From Polyrhizophydium stewartii (lineage: Eukaryota; Chytridiomycota; Chytridiomycetes; Rhizophydiales), in NCBI GenBank assembly GCA_027604665.1, contig JADGIZ010000388.1, forward strand, positions 1 to 14,594: 14,594 bases of DNA, written 5' to 3'. Below, piece after piece: positions 1 through 7,995 of this stretch. The notes beneath the pieces were generated by a model. The model was not told the DNA's origin. It saw only the letters and a list, made by a program, of their open reading frames with translations, and made no database searches. Both the position numbers and the translations under genes were made by a program. Position 1 is the first letter of the stretch. Each line of letters opens with the position of its first letter.

Positions 1-572
1 CTTGTTGCAGGTGGGATGGTATGCGTTGTAATGGCGATACGAGAAGGGATCGTCGTCGTCGTTGTTGTCGTGGTCGGAGTGGCGCTGGTGCGCGGCGGGC
101 CGTGAGTGGCGGCGGCGTGGTTTGCGGCCGGCCCGTCGTCGTCGGCATCGTGCGGGGGAAGCACGGGGATGGTGAATGCGGTCGCCGGACGCGGACGCGG
201 CACGGCGTGAGCAGATCGCGGGGCGGAGCGGACCGTGCCCTTGGATCCCGCCGGCAGGCGTATTCCTTGCGACTGGCCGCCTCCTACAGAGCCGCTTCCG
301 CCTGAGCCGCCTGAGCCGCCAGAGTCGCCTGAGCCGCCAGAGCCTCCGCCCGCGTGCTGGGATCTGCGATCTCGTGGCGAGGACGGCAGCACCACCTTGA
401 CGGACTTTTTCGACATGGCAGCGGTGGCGGTCGCGGACGGCGCAGAAGCGGCCGCCGAGCTGGTGGAGCTCAGGCGCGGCGCGGCTGATCCGGCCACGGG
501 GCGGGTCCCGGCGACCGAGTGCGAGTGCAGCGCTTGCGGGGCGATCGCGGGGAGCACGGAGGCACCGGCCAT
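1..572 (-). CDS. Partial low-complexity Ser/Thr/Ala/Gly-rich protein (5' part, runs off left edge)
   Basis: A minus-strand frame stays open from an in-frame stop at 636-638 to the left edge of the window. The first Met is at 572, giving at least 190 codons. A second in-frame Met at 416 has a better context (gctgccATG) and begins MSKKSVKVVLPSS, so the true start could be either. From Met572 the protein has an Ala/Ser/Thr/Pro-rich N-terminus, a basic stretch around residues 53-72, a Gly-Ser repeat segment (GGSGGSG type) around residues 75-100, and a run of eight Thr near residues 167-174. No known domain is visible and it looks disordered. The opposite strand is also open here as a Pro-Glu-rich frame at 235-603, but that frame is shorter and has no better features. 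The gene is not recognised; function unknown. Confidence 0.5.
   Translation of the reverse strand, partial: MAGASVLPAIAPQALHSHSVAGTRPVAGSAAPRLSSTSSAAASAPSATATAAMSKKSVKVVLPSSPRDRRSQHAGGGSGGSGDSGGSGGSGGSGSVGGGQSQGIRLPAGSKGTVRSAPRSAHAVPRPRPATAFTIPVLPPHDADDDGPAANHAAATHGPPRTSATPTTTTTTTTIPSRIAITTHTIPPAT
51..75. repeat. Short CGT/GTT trinucleotide run (poly-Thr on minus strand)
   Basis: A run of CGT and TGT triplets lies inside the left-edge frame and encodes the Thr-8 tract on the minus strand. It is a simple-sequence repeat likely to vary in length. Confidence 0.6.
299..350. repeat. Degenerate 9-nt repeat encoding Gly-Gly-Ser on minus strand
   Basis: Imperfect copies of gagccgcct and gagccgcca follow one another. 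Read on the minus strand in the left-edge frame they give a GGS/GDS linker. Read on the plus strand they give Pro-Pro-Glu, which is probably only the shadow. Confidence 0.6.
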
Positions 573-779
573 CAGGCGCAGATCTCGCCGGCGAGTTTGT
601 TGAGGCCAGAGAAAGCTTCGAAAGACACCGGTTGCTCAACTGGACAGCCATGCCGCGCAGCTCAACAAGCACTGCTTGCGCCATCCAAAGGCTTCGGTGA
701 GACAAGGCGTTCTTCTGCGATGCGACGCCATGAGTCTTCCAATGGCTGTCTGTTGCGCATGTTTGTGTCAGGGTTCGGC

Positions 780-1190
780 AGCCCATGGACGGCCCTCGAG
801 ATCGACATGGAGCGAAGCAACATCAAACTCGATATCCTTGGACTCTCGGAGGCTCGCCCGTGGTTCCACGCCGAGATGATTGCGCCGCAATGTGAGCCGA
901 ACCAGCACTTTCAGACTCCCGACGACGAGTTTCCACGCGACACCGACGAGCTGGGTGACAACCAGCACAAGATCGATCATTCTGAGACGGCCAATGACTG
1001 CACCACGCCGCCAGGCGAGTGACGGTTCGTGGCGAGGCGGACAGGGATATCCCGGGACCACGGCATGCGGCTCAAGGAAGTGGTGCTGCTCATCAACGCG
1101 TGTAACGCGATGACCAAGCTCTTTGTGTGTGAGTGCTTTACTCTGCCTTTCCGCTGCGAGGTCGAAGCCCGCCAGAGGATGCAAGATTGA
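780..1190 (+). mobile_element. Decayed endonuclease remnant of an APE-type non-LTR retrotransposon
   Basis: The plus frame at 792-860 reads ALEIDMERSNIKLDILGLSE, very like the start of the APE endonuclease of LINEs (a stretch ending in DILGLSETRW). The same frame continues with NQHFQTPDDEF at 900-932 and HKIDH at 966-980, which resemble the later N-T-x-F-Q and Q-I-D-H(Y) blocks of this endonuclease. The middle of the domain is missing, so an internal deletion is inferred. A stop at 1020-1022 interrupts the frame. Beyond it, ISRDHG at 1047-1064 could be the decayed catalytic S-D-H motif, and a second stop follows at 1188-1190. The piece is clearly not functional. Assignment to the same element as the reverse-transcriptase piece downstream is inferred from shared strand and order. 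Confidence 0.55.
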
Positions 1191-2375
1191 CCAGCCCGAC
1201 TCTGCTTTGCATTCTTTGTGCAGTTTCAAGGCGAAGGGGGAAGGCTTGCGTTATCAACTGGACCCTTGGCCGGAAGCGTGCGGAGCGAGGACGCCGTCGA
1301 TCCGCACCGGCCAAAGCGCAAGATCTCTCCGCCGTTCCAGCATGCCGACACACTCGAATAAACCGACGCTTTCATCGCGAGCCTTCTCTGCTCCTCACGC
1401 AATGAGGCCCAAGGTCCGCTTGAGGGGAACTGTCGCGCCGATGTGTCTGGTGTCGGCAACACAATAAAGAAGACAAGGCGAGGTGTGCCCCGGAGTGTCT
1501 CGCTGCGCTTGTCACCAGGCGACCAGCGGCCGCTGTTGCGCACGAGTCAGTCGTGATGCGCAGCATGTGGTTGAGCTTGATGAACAGGCAATGAGGGGGA
1601 CGAAGGCTGGTGAGAGCGGACGATAGCGGGGTCTTGCACACACGGCATGCGTGTCTGCGGCAGCTGCGGCAACCGCGCGCACGGAGCGGGACCCAGCCAC
1701 GCCGGCGTCGCGAGGTGTCGGTGACTCGCCGACGCCGGCGGTGGCTTGCATGTCGCCTGTCATGACGGATCAAAATCCGGCGACCCGATTGGCCAGCTTG
1801 ACGAGGGGGTGGTCCAAGGCGACGAGCGGCATGACAGCGTGCAGCTGCGCGGCCGGGCGGCGACAACAGCAGGCCAGCCGCGAGACAGGCTCGTGGCCAG
1901 CACATCACGGGCCGTCTGCGCGCACGAATGCGGGGAGCGGATGGGGCGGGTCGTGGGCAGATCTGGTCAGCGACCCGCCAACAGACATGCGGCGGCTGTT
2001 GCTGCAGAAGCTCCACTCGCGCTGGTGGACGAGGGCTGCTGCTGCCGCCGCAGAGGGAGTGGACGGGGGCCCGGCTGCGCTTGGGAGGCTTGGGTTGTCT
2101 GGCCGCCTCCCCTGTCGCGCACGGCCAGGCTTGGCGGCTCGGTCGTCGACGCGCTCACTGGGCGGGGCGTCGCTTCACAAGCCGATGCTGCGAGAGATAC
2201 ATCGTTGAGTTGATGGCCGAGTGGTTGCGAACACCGATTTCTCGCTTCAAACCCGGATTTCTATCCTTGCTCTTTCGCCATTTTCGGCGGTCATGCTTGG
2301 GTAGCCCGGGCTCTGATCAGAAAGCCCGTCCCCAAGGGTGGAATGACAGAGAAACCGATTGCCGTTGGCGACGGT
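1191..2375. other. Stretch between the two LINE pieces with no supportable gene
   Basis: About 1.2 kb lies between the endonuclease and reverse-transcriptase remnants. Both strands have open frames, but they are Arg/Ala/Pro-rich and look like by-products of high GC. I could not find the fingers and palm motifs of reverse transcriptase expected at this place in an intact LINE. The visible structures are a hairpin at 1701-1739 and a pair of tRNA-promoter-like boxes at 2214-2254. It may be heavily decayed element sequence or an unrelated insertion. Confidence 0.4.
1701..1739. repeat. GC-rich inverted repeat (stem-loop)
   Basis: The left arm gccggcgtcgcgag (1701-1714) pairs with the right arm ctcgccgacgccggc (1725-1739) with a single bulged base, around a 10-nt loop at 1715-1724. 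No T-run or gene end is adjacent, so it is not a terminator. Role unknown. Confidence 0.6.
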
Positions 2376-3656
2376 CAAATTAATGACGCAGACCGGTGCG
2401 CCGACACTCCAGCCAAACGATGCTCAACAATCTGCTCGAGGGGGGAGTGGTGTTTTTGTTCGATGTGGTTTGTTGTGGACAACAGGCGGCGGAAGTCGTG
2501 CGGCATCGCCAAGTGCGGCGTCATGTGCATCCGCGCCAAGGCTGGCCCGCCGCCCGCGCTTGACCCGCCCGTGCTGCTGCACGAGCAAGCCGCCCCGTTT
2601 GTCAGAGAGTATCGGCATATCGGCGCCATCATCGATGACAAGCTCTCGTTCAAGCCGTGGCTCGAGCACAAGCGCGACGTGGCCAAGAAGATTGTCGGTG
2701 CACTGACCTCCGTGCTTGCCAACCACCGCTTCTCGCCCAATATGCGCTTGCGCGTGTTCGACGGCATTGTCCTTGGCAACGTGCGCTGCGGCATCGAGCT
2801 ATTCTGTGACAACAAGGCTGACATCGCAATGGTGCAGCCCGCGATCAATGCCGGTCTGCGCACGGTCTTCGGCGTCCGTCCGTCGGCGGCGGTCGGCCCG
2901 CTGCTTGTTGAGTCGGGCATCGGCTCGCTCGCTGCGATCTCGTTCGCGGCCACGATGTGCTTGTTCAACCGCGCTTGCGAGAAGCGCACCCCGATCAAGC
3001 TGATCTGCCACAACCCGCAGGTGCATAACCCGTGCCTCACACGTAAGTGGTGCTTGTCTCACTGCGTCAGGCAGCAGCGCCGCAAATACCACGCCGTCAG
3101 GCGACTGGACCTGCCCGTCTCCTCCAGGGACGATCTGCGCAAGTTCGTGCTTGCCCGCACTCTCGCCACGTCCAGCCGCAACGACTCGACCGACCGATAC
3201 CCCGCCGCCGGCTTCATCCAGACGGCCGGCTTCGTCCACGACCCGATGTTCGACCAGCTGCGCTCGCGCGGCGTCCGTCTGGTCGCTGCACTGCGCATGA
3301 ACGGCCTCTGTACGGTCCGCTCTGCGCTGCGCATCCCGGGGCTGCTCGTCAACCACCCATTCGCCGCCGACGGTTGCATCCAGTGCGACGGCGGCATCAC
3401 TGATGTGCGTCCACTCGCACACCTCGTTCTCGTCTGCGTCTCTCTCAGAGCCGCTCGACGACAGGCGGGTCTCGACCCACTCATCGACATGCCCAAGGAG
3501 CAGGACCCCCAGGCCAACGACGACGCCATTCTCACTCGGCTCCTCGGCGGAGCGTCACAGGGCGAAGCGGCACCCGGGCAGACCTGGCTCGGGGGGGACC
3601 GTGGAGCATGTTCAGGAGGGCACAGAGGGCAGACCGCCGGCGGCAAGACTGGCTGA
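2376..3656 (+). mobile_element. C-terminal part of a non-LTR retrotransposon (LINE) reverse-transcriptase ORF, 5' truncated
   Basis: A plus-strand frame opening at 2343 reads through to 3656. Its conserved part starts at QINDADRCADTPAK (from 2376), which aligns with the F/Y-A-D-D-x-x-x-L-A-D-T-P region of LINE palm domains. The catalytic Y-A-D-D is replaced by Q-I-N-D. Next come EWC followed by WFVVDNRRRKS, the usual W-x-x-x-V-N-x-x-K-S block, then YRHIGAIIDDKLSFKPWLEH (residues 90-109 of the frame), the typical Y-x-x-L-G-x-x-x-D block of the thumb region. The C-terminus carries a CCHC motif, Cys345-X2-Cys348-X11-His360-X4-Cys365 (codons at 3375-3437), as many LINE ORF2 proteins do. The fingers, most of the palm and the catalytic aspartates are missing, so this is a dead, 5'-truncated copy. 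The clade cannot be assigned by eye. Confidence 0.75.
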
Positions 3657-4156
3657 CTTTTGAGTGTCGATTACCCGAGGTACCAAGCACGGCTTTGGCA
3701 CCTTCACAAGGAGCGAGAACTCGGGGCAGCTCAGCACAACGAGGTGAGGGCCTCCGGCCGACAGCCCGTGCTCCTCTGAGTACGGCTTTGCCTCTTTCGG
3801 CACTTGGCGGCTCGCGCAATAAACGACCTGTTCACCATGAATCATGATGCCGTTACTATTTAATAGGCTTCATCAACGTGAAATGCGGATGAATGATCGG
3901 ATTTCAAGGGCCGCGGACTCGCCCTTGTCTGCTTCTTGAACTCTGAGGACGGAAACCCGACACATGGGCTTCTGGAATAGCAGGCGGGCGACGATGCAAG
4001 CGACGATGAAGACTGCGATGCTCGCGAGGATGAATGCGCGGGTGTGCGCGAGGTTTAGTGGGTGGCGGCCATGAGGCTGGATGCGATGCGACACTGCGAG
4101 TACCCAAGGCGGCGCCAACGCGACACGGGCGGGCGCGGGCGGTGCACGGGTCCGCT
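3657..4156. other. Region between LINE remnant and cup1; no certain gene
   Basis: This is the probable 3' flank of the LINE piece, with a plus-strand AATAAA at 3818-3823. It is also the 3' flank of cup1 on the minus strand, where no AATAAA was found. A minus-strand frame ending at 3873 contains a membrane-segment-like stretch (see findings) but has no start of its own here. Confidence 0.4.
3818..3823 (+). promoter_or_regulatory. AATAAA, possible poly(A) signal of the LINE remnant
   Basis: A perfect AATAAA lies on the plus strand about 160 nt past the end of the reverse-transcriptase frame. It could be the element's own 3' signal. A chance match is possible, although the surroundings are GC-rich. 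Confidence 0.35.
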
Positions 4157-4885
4157 TCAGGCCGCGAGGACGGCGACAGCGGCCGCCGCGGCCGCGCACA
4201 GCGCCGCCGCAGGCCGTGCGCTGCCTGAGCGGTCTGCGGGCGTCGTCGCCATCGGGCGGAAGCCCTCGAACGGCGCATCGCCCGTGGACGTCGGCTGCGT
4301 CGCAAGCGCCGCTGCGCTGCCGCTGCTGGCTGACGACGTGCCCGGTCTCGACGACAACGTGCTCGACGCGGCCGCAGTCCGCGTCGCCGACTGCGACTGC
4401 GCCGGCCCGCGGGTCGGCTCCGGCGCGCTCTTGCTGGTCGTGGCTGGCGGCGGCGGCCCTGCTGTCGTGCGAGGCGGCGGCCCTGCTGTCGTGCGAGGCG
4501 GCGGCGCTGCGGTCGTGCGCGGCGGCTGCGGGGCGTTCTTAACGACGATGGTGCCGAACCCGCCGACGAGGCAGTCGTATGCGCACATGTAGTTGATGGT
4601 GCCCGCGGTCCGCGGCGTGTAGGAGAAGGTGTCTCCGGCAAACTTGGTGCCCGAGTCGAAGCCCGAGGGCAGGAAGCAGCCCACGGGGAAGCCGGCGGCG
4701 CTCTCAAGGATTCTATGTACGCCCGACGTGACGCTGAAGACGACCGTGTCGCCGACGTTGACCGTCACCGTCGACGGCGAGAACGTTGCGCCGCGCAGCG
4801 TCACCACGGTCGTCGCGGCCTGCGCGGCGTCGGCGGCGAGCAGCAGCGCGGCGGCGGCCGCCGCTGCTGACGGTGCCGCTTTCAT
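4157..4885 (-). CDS. cup1: secreted, GPI-type cupredoxin-like protein with PPPRTTAG stalk
   Basis: The protein has 242 residues. The start at 4885 was chosen because MKAAPSAAAAAAALLLAADA is a clean signal peptide; the frame extends upstream but that part is not protein-like. The cupredoxin-like domain spans about residues 24-116, with V-N-V-G-D-T-V-V-F near residues 42-50 and the terminal C-x3-C and G-x-I-V-V strand. Of the type 1 copper ligands, His57 and Cys101 are present, the second His is Asp104, and the Met position is Gly109. Copper binding is doubtful. The Cys70 and Cys105 pair may form the usual disulphide. The stalk at residues 118-150 has tandem PPPRTTAG, followed by a Ser/Thr-rich region. 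FEGFRP (206-211) precedes an Ala/Val-rich hydrophobic tail typical of GPI signals. It is the most divergent member of the array and the 3'-most in transcription order. Role: probably a cell-surface or wall protein. Confidence 0.85.
   Translation of the reverse strand: MKAAPSAAAAAAALLLAADAAQAATTVVTLRGATFSPSTVTVNVGDTVVFSVTSGVHRILESAAGFPVGCFLPSGFDSGTKFAGDTFSYTPRTAGTINYMCAYDCLVGGFGTIVVKNAPQPPRTTAAPPPRTTAGPPPRTTAGPPPPATTSKSAPEPTRGPAQSQSATRTAAASSTLSSRPGTSSASSGSAAALATQPTSTGDAPFEGFRPMATTPADRSGSARPAAALCAAAAAAVAVLAA
4450..4522. repeat. 24-nt tandem repeat in the cup1 stalk (three copies)
   Basis: About three copies of a 24-nt unit, the third diverged, encode PPPRTTAG on the minus strand in the cup1 stalk. 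The first two copies are nearly identical, which points to recent unequal exchange or slippage. Confidence 0.75.
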
Positions 4886-5124
4886 CGAGCCGCTTGCGGA
4901 AAGCCCGGAAAATGTGGCGTCGGGCCGCAGACCCCTCCTCCGAAGAGGTTGGCGGCTGGCCCTTCCGTGCCGCCCGCGGTGCTGCGATGCGATGCCTCTC
5001 CACACACCCCGCCTGCCCGCGCACGGCACCACCAGCCGGCCACGCCACGGTGGTCCCACTGGTTGTGCACACACCGTCCACCGGCTCTTAACACATGTAC
5101 TTTATGAGAGTCTGGCCCTGCGGC

Positions 5125-5847
5125 TCAGAGGAACAGCGCCGCAAACGCAGCAGCCAGCGTGCCAGCCACGGCCGAGCAGGTGAGCGCTCCGCCGCCGCCG
5201 CCGCCCCCGTACACCGGCGCGCTGTTCTGCGCAGCCTGGGTGTTCTTGGCCAGCGGGGAGAAGCCCAGGAACGTGGCCGTGTCGTCGCTCGACTTGCCAG
5301 CAGCTCCGTTTGCTCCAACGTCGGTCGCCGACGAGGCGGTTGCCGCCGGACCACTGGTGGTCTTGGACGCTGCGCCAGAGGTGCTTGCGGCGCCGGCAGC
5401 CGTTTGCGACGCGGCGGCCGTGGTCTTTGGCGCTGCCGCCGTGGTCTTGGGTGCCGCCGCCGTGGTCTTTGGCGCCGCCGCCGTGGTCTTGGGCATGACT
5501 GGTGCGGCAATGACGGTGACGACGCCGCGCTGGCCCGACAGGCAGTTCGTCAAGTCCGCAGTCGCAAAGTGGTACGTGCCGACCCGAAACGGACTCCAGG
5601 GCGTCGACGACATGTGCGATTGGATGCCGGTGTCGAAGCCGCCGTTGTAGCTGCATCCGCCGTCGGTCTCGAAGATCTCGCGGGCACCCCCGTGCGTGAA
5701 GAGCACCGTGTCGCCGAGCGTCACCGTCAGTGACGAGGGCGTCAGCATGCGCGAGTTGGAGTCGATGACCCAGGTCCTGGCCTCCGAGGCGGGCACCGCC
5801 AGCAGCAGCGTCATTGCAGCAGCCGCAGCGGTGTCCGTCGCCCTCAT
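5125..5847 (-). CDS. cup2: secreted, GPI-type cupredoxin-like protein lacking copper ligands, PKTTAAA stalk
   Basis: The protein has 240 residues and no intron. The start at 5847 gives the signal peptide MRATDTAAAAAMTLLLAVPA; Met at 5892 (upstream) and Met at 5814 (inside the signal) are less likely. The cupredoxin-like domain spans about residues 25-113: V-T-L-G-D-T-V-L-F, then CSYNGGFDTG (65-74), then NCLSGQRG (101-108). All four copper positions are changed: His to Arg57, Cys to Thr96, His to Asn101, Met to Gln106. Cys65 and Cys102 remain and may form the fold-stabilising disulphide. The stalk at residues 119-146 is four PKTTAAA units, then Ala/Ser/Thr-rich sequence. FLGFSPLAKNTQ (193-204) and a poly-Gly stretch come before the hydrophobic GPI-type tail. 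It is closest to cup7 and cup3 but lacks their intron. Inferred role: non-copper surface protein. Confidence 0.87.
   Translation of the reverse strand: MRATDTAAAAAMTLLLAVPASEARTWVIDSNSRMLTPSSLTVTLGDTVLFTHGGAREIFETDGGCSYNGGFDTGIQSHMSSTPWSPFRVGTYHFATADLTNCLSGQRGVVTVIAAPVMPKTTAAAPKTTAAAPKTTAAAPKTTAAASQTAAGAASTSGAASKTTSGPAATASSATDVGANGAAGKSSDDTATFLGFSPLAKNTQAAQNSAPVYGGGGGGGALTCSAVAGTLAAAFAALFL
5420..5491. repeat. 21-nt tandem repeat in the cup2 stalk (about 3.5 to 4 copies)
   Basis: Copies of gtggtctt[tg]ggcgccgccgcc start at 5420, 5441, 5462 and 5483, a period of 21 nt. On the minus strand they encode PKTTAAA. Differences between copies are few and mostly synonymous. Confidence 0.85.
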
Positions 5848-6074
5848 TTGCACTTTTTGGGGCAAGTGCTGATGCGATCCAAAAGCGGTCAAGCTGACCG
5901 GCGATGCGCAGCAGCGGGGGCCAGATTCAAGTCCAGCCCATCGTCTCGCCCCCTTTCCCTCCCTCGGCGCCCATTCGCAAGCGCAGCTTATCGCTGCCTG
6001 CCTAGTTTCGACCGATTGCGGCGCATGTATTCACATTTTGGACAGGCACCTGAGCGCGGGTGCGTCCGGGTACG

Positions 6075-6749
6075 TCAGAGCAACAGAGCAGCGGAAACCG
6101 CTGCGAGCACCGACGCAAGCGCTGTGCGCGGGGCGGCCGGCCCGGTCCGCAACGCAGGCGCGGCGTTGAAGATCCCGGTCGGGGTGCTGACGGGCGAGAA
6201 GGGGATGAAGGTTGAGGTGGCCGTGGCCGAAGCCGGCCGCACGATGAGCGCGCCGCGCTGGCCCGCGGCGCAGTTGACTGCGTTGGCCGAGGCAAAGTAG
6301 TACGTGCCGGCCTTGGTCGGGACGACCGTCAGGTTGGCCGCGTTGGACTCTTGCTGGCCGGTGTCGAAGCCTGCAGGGTCGCCGGGGCAGCCGGGTCAGC
6401 GAGACGGCGGTCAGGAGGCGCCAGAACGAGCCGGAGATGACACCTCACCGCCGTTGTACTCGCACGAGGTGGCGTTGGCCGTCTGGTAAATGTGCCTTGT
6501 GCCGTCAAAGAAGAACGTCACCGAGTCGCCGAGGATGATGTTTGTGACGAGCGGCTGGAACGACTGGAGGTTCGAGTGAATGTCGAAGTTCAGAGGGCCG
6601 GCGGCCACGAGCACCGGCGTCGTCGCGGCCGCTACGAGCGCCAGGGCGGCGGCGGCAGCGGACAGCGACTGCGAGCCTGCGGTGCGCCGGTGCAGCAGCG
6701 CTGTGCGCCGGCCAGCGGCGGGTGCGGCGGGTGCGTGCACCGCGGTCAT
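6075..6749 (-). CDS. cup3: secreted cupredoxin-like protein, two exons (6449-6749 and 6075-6370)
   Basis: The exons of 301 and 296 nt join in phase 1 to give 198 residues and the conserved CEYNGGFDTG across the junction; without splicing the frame stops soon after. The start at 6749 gives a short Arg-containing N-terminus, then a hydrophobic core at about residues 29-50, so the signal sequence has an unusually long n-region. The domain starts around FDIHSNLQSFQP, with I-L-G-D-S-V-T-F-F and YYFASANAVNCAAGQRG (124-140). His86 is kept, but the Cys position is Ser128, the second His is Asn133 and Met is Gln138, so a normal type 1 copper site is not expected. The stalk is very short. FIPFSP (155-160) stands where its relatives have F-x-G-F-x-P, and the C-terminus is hydrophobic (VSAALLL). 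It is closest to cup7. Confidence 0.85.
6371..6448 (-). other. Intron of cup3 (78 nt, GT-AG, phase 1)
   Basis: On the minus strand it starts GTGAGG and ends CTGCAG, with a CTGAC branch-point-like sequence inside. Removing it restores the conserved YNGG/FDTG sequence and the total length becomes a multiple of three. It sits at exactly the same codon as the intron of cup7. Confidence 0.85.
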
Positions 6750-6980
6750 TCGGTCGCTCGGGGCCTGGGGAAGGAGGCTCACGACGCGGGGTCGCTGTGA
6801 CCGCCGGTGGCACCGCCGGTGGCACCGCCGCGTCCGCAGGTGGGCCCGAGGCGCCTTTGGCCGCAGCCAGGGCGGGGCGTGGAGACTGCAAGGGGCGGGC
6901 AGGCACTGGGAGTTCATTCTTACGCATATACATCTGGCAGGCTCGCAGACCACCCACACCTCATCGCGGCAGCGCCGCGC

Positions 6981-7577
6981 TCAGACGAACATGAGCGAGA
7001 GCGCAACGGCGCCGAGAACGGTCGCAAGCGACGCCGCCGAGTTGGGGATTGACGCCGAGGCGGCCTTGACGCAGCCTGCAGGGACGGCCACGTCGCGCTT
7101 GCGGTAGCCCGTCGACGGGCCGTTGTTGCTGCTCGACGACGACGACGAACCGGGCTGGTATCCTGCCGGGCACGTCAGGGTGGTACCAGTAGGCGCGGCC
7201 GAGCTCGTGCGCGTGGGCTGCGGGACGGGCGTGATCGAGTTGGTGACACGCACGACGCCGCGCATGCCCGAGGTGCAGTGCGCGCCGACGGTGCAGATGT
7301 ACCAGAAGTCGCCCGGCTTGTCGAACAGGTGCGTGAAGGTGTTGGGGGCGACGAGCTGCTTGGAATCGAAGCCGCCGACGGTCAGATTTGTGCAGGTCGT
7401 GCCGTCGGTGACCTGGGTGACCGTGTGGGCCGAGGCGCCAAAGGACCAGGTGACCGAGTCGCCGAGCGCAATGGTGATGTCCGGGATGTTGTACGCGAGG
7501 CCGGCGGTTGCAATGGCGTGCGTGACGGCGGCCTGAGCCTGGGCAGCGAGGGCGAGGGCGGCGATGGCGGCGAACAT
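6981..7577 (-). CDS. cup4: secreted, GPI-type cupredoxin with a complete type 1 copper site
   Basis: The protein has 198 residues. The start at 7577 gives the signal peptide MFAAIAALALAAQAQAA; the open frame upstream is Arg-rich and unlikely to be translated. The cupredoxin domain spans residues 18-112 with I-A-L-G-D-S-V-T-W at 36-44. All four type 1 copper ligands are in place: His51 in SAHTVTQ, then Cys95, His100 and Met105 in WYICTVGAHCTSGMRG. Cys62 and Cys101 can form the usual disulphide. The linker has a second Cys pair (136 and 169), a run of seven Ser (144-150) and a KR dibasic site at 160-161, and the end is hydrophobic (LATVLGAVALSLMFV), GPI-like. It is the only member that looks like a working blue copper protein, so it may be closest to the ancestral form. 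A perfect TGACGTCA lies 114 nt upstream. Confidence 0.88.
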   Translation of the reverse strand: MFAAIAALALAAQAQAAVTHAIATAGLAYNIPDITIALGDSVTWSFGASAHTVTQVTDGTTCTNLTVGGFDSKQLVAPNTFTHLFDKPGDFWYICTVGAHCTSGMRGVVRVTNSITPVPQPTRTSSAAPTGTTLTCPAGYQPGSSSSSSSNNGPSTGYRKRDVAVPAGCVKAASASIPNSAASLATVLGAVALSLMFV

Positions 7578-7995
7578 GAGCGGCGGGTGCGGGTGGTGGG
7601 AAGGCGGTCGAGAGGCTGCGGCTCGTTTTTGAATGGCCACTCGGCCCGAGGCCTTGAAGCGCAATAATCGCTCAAAACGAGGCGGCACCCTGACGTCAAC
7701 AGTGCGGAAAAAATCCACGGGCCGACGTTGGCCCGCACGACCCGGACCCGGTCGCCCTCTGCGGCGAGCCCGGGCGGGGACACCGGCAGAAGGCGGGCGC
7801 TCTCGCAGGGCTCTCCGTGGGGTCGTCCGCGTCGACAAGCGAGCCTGCGAGACGGCGCAATAGCGACGGTGCGCAACCAGCATCTCTCGGCCCTCGATTG
7901 GACATCAAGAAGTCATTCGCGCGCTGAGGGAGACATCAACAGGGAAGCAGGGCGGGAGTCATATTTTCCAGATCTATCATGTGTTGGATGCAGGT
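7578..7995. other. Intergenic region between cup4 start and cup5 end
   Basis: This is the probable promoter of cup4 and 3' flank of cup5. It holds one perfect CRE-type palindrome (7691-7698). No gene or RNA was seen. Confidence 0.5.
7691..7698. promoter_or_regulatory. TGACGTCA palindrome (CRE/ATF-type site) upstream of cup4
   Basis: A perfect 8-bp CRE consensus lies 114 nt upstream of the cup4 start. In eukaryotes bZIP factors of the ATF/CREB type bind this sequence. Function here is inferred from position only. Confidence 0.35.

Noticed and set aside
235..603. Plus-strand Pro-Glu-rich frame at the left edge
   Set aside because: It overlaps the longer minus-strand open frame; its PPE repeat is the complement of a Gly-Ser linker. 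It cannot be excluded entirely, but the minus strand is favoured.
768..1229. 153-codon minus-strand frame with hydrophobic stretches
   Set aside because: It is antisense to the recognisable endonuclease remnant on the plus strand, and its hydrophobic part is the complement of the endonuclease codons.
1372..2213. Several overlapping frames on both strands (for example minus 1372-2016, plus 1651-2208 and plus 1746-2213)
   Set aside because: They are Arg/Ala/Ser-rich, overlap each other without a dominant frame, and have no motif or plausible start context. None can be supported as a gene.
3904..4707. 267-codon Arg/Pro-rich minus-strand frame
   Set aside because: It overlaps cup1 out of frame and is an Arg-rich shadow. 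Only its downstream neighbour frame with a membrane-like segment was kept as a question.
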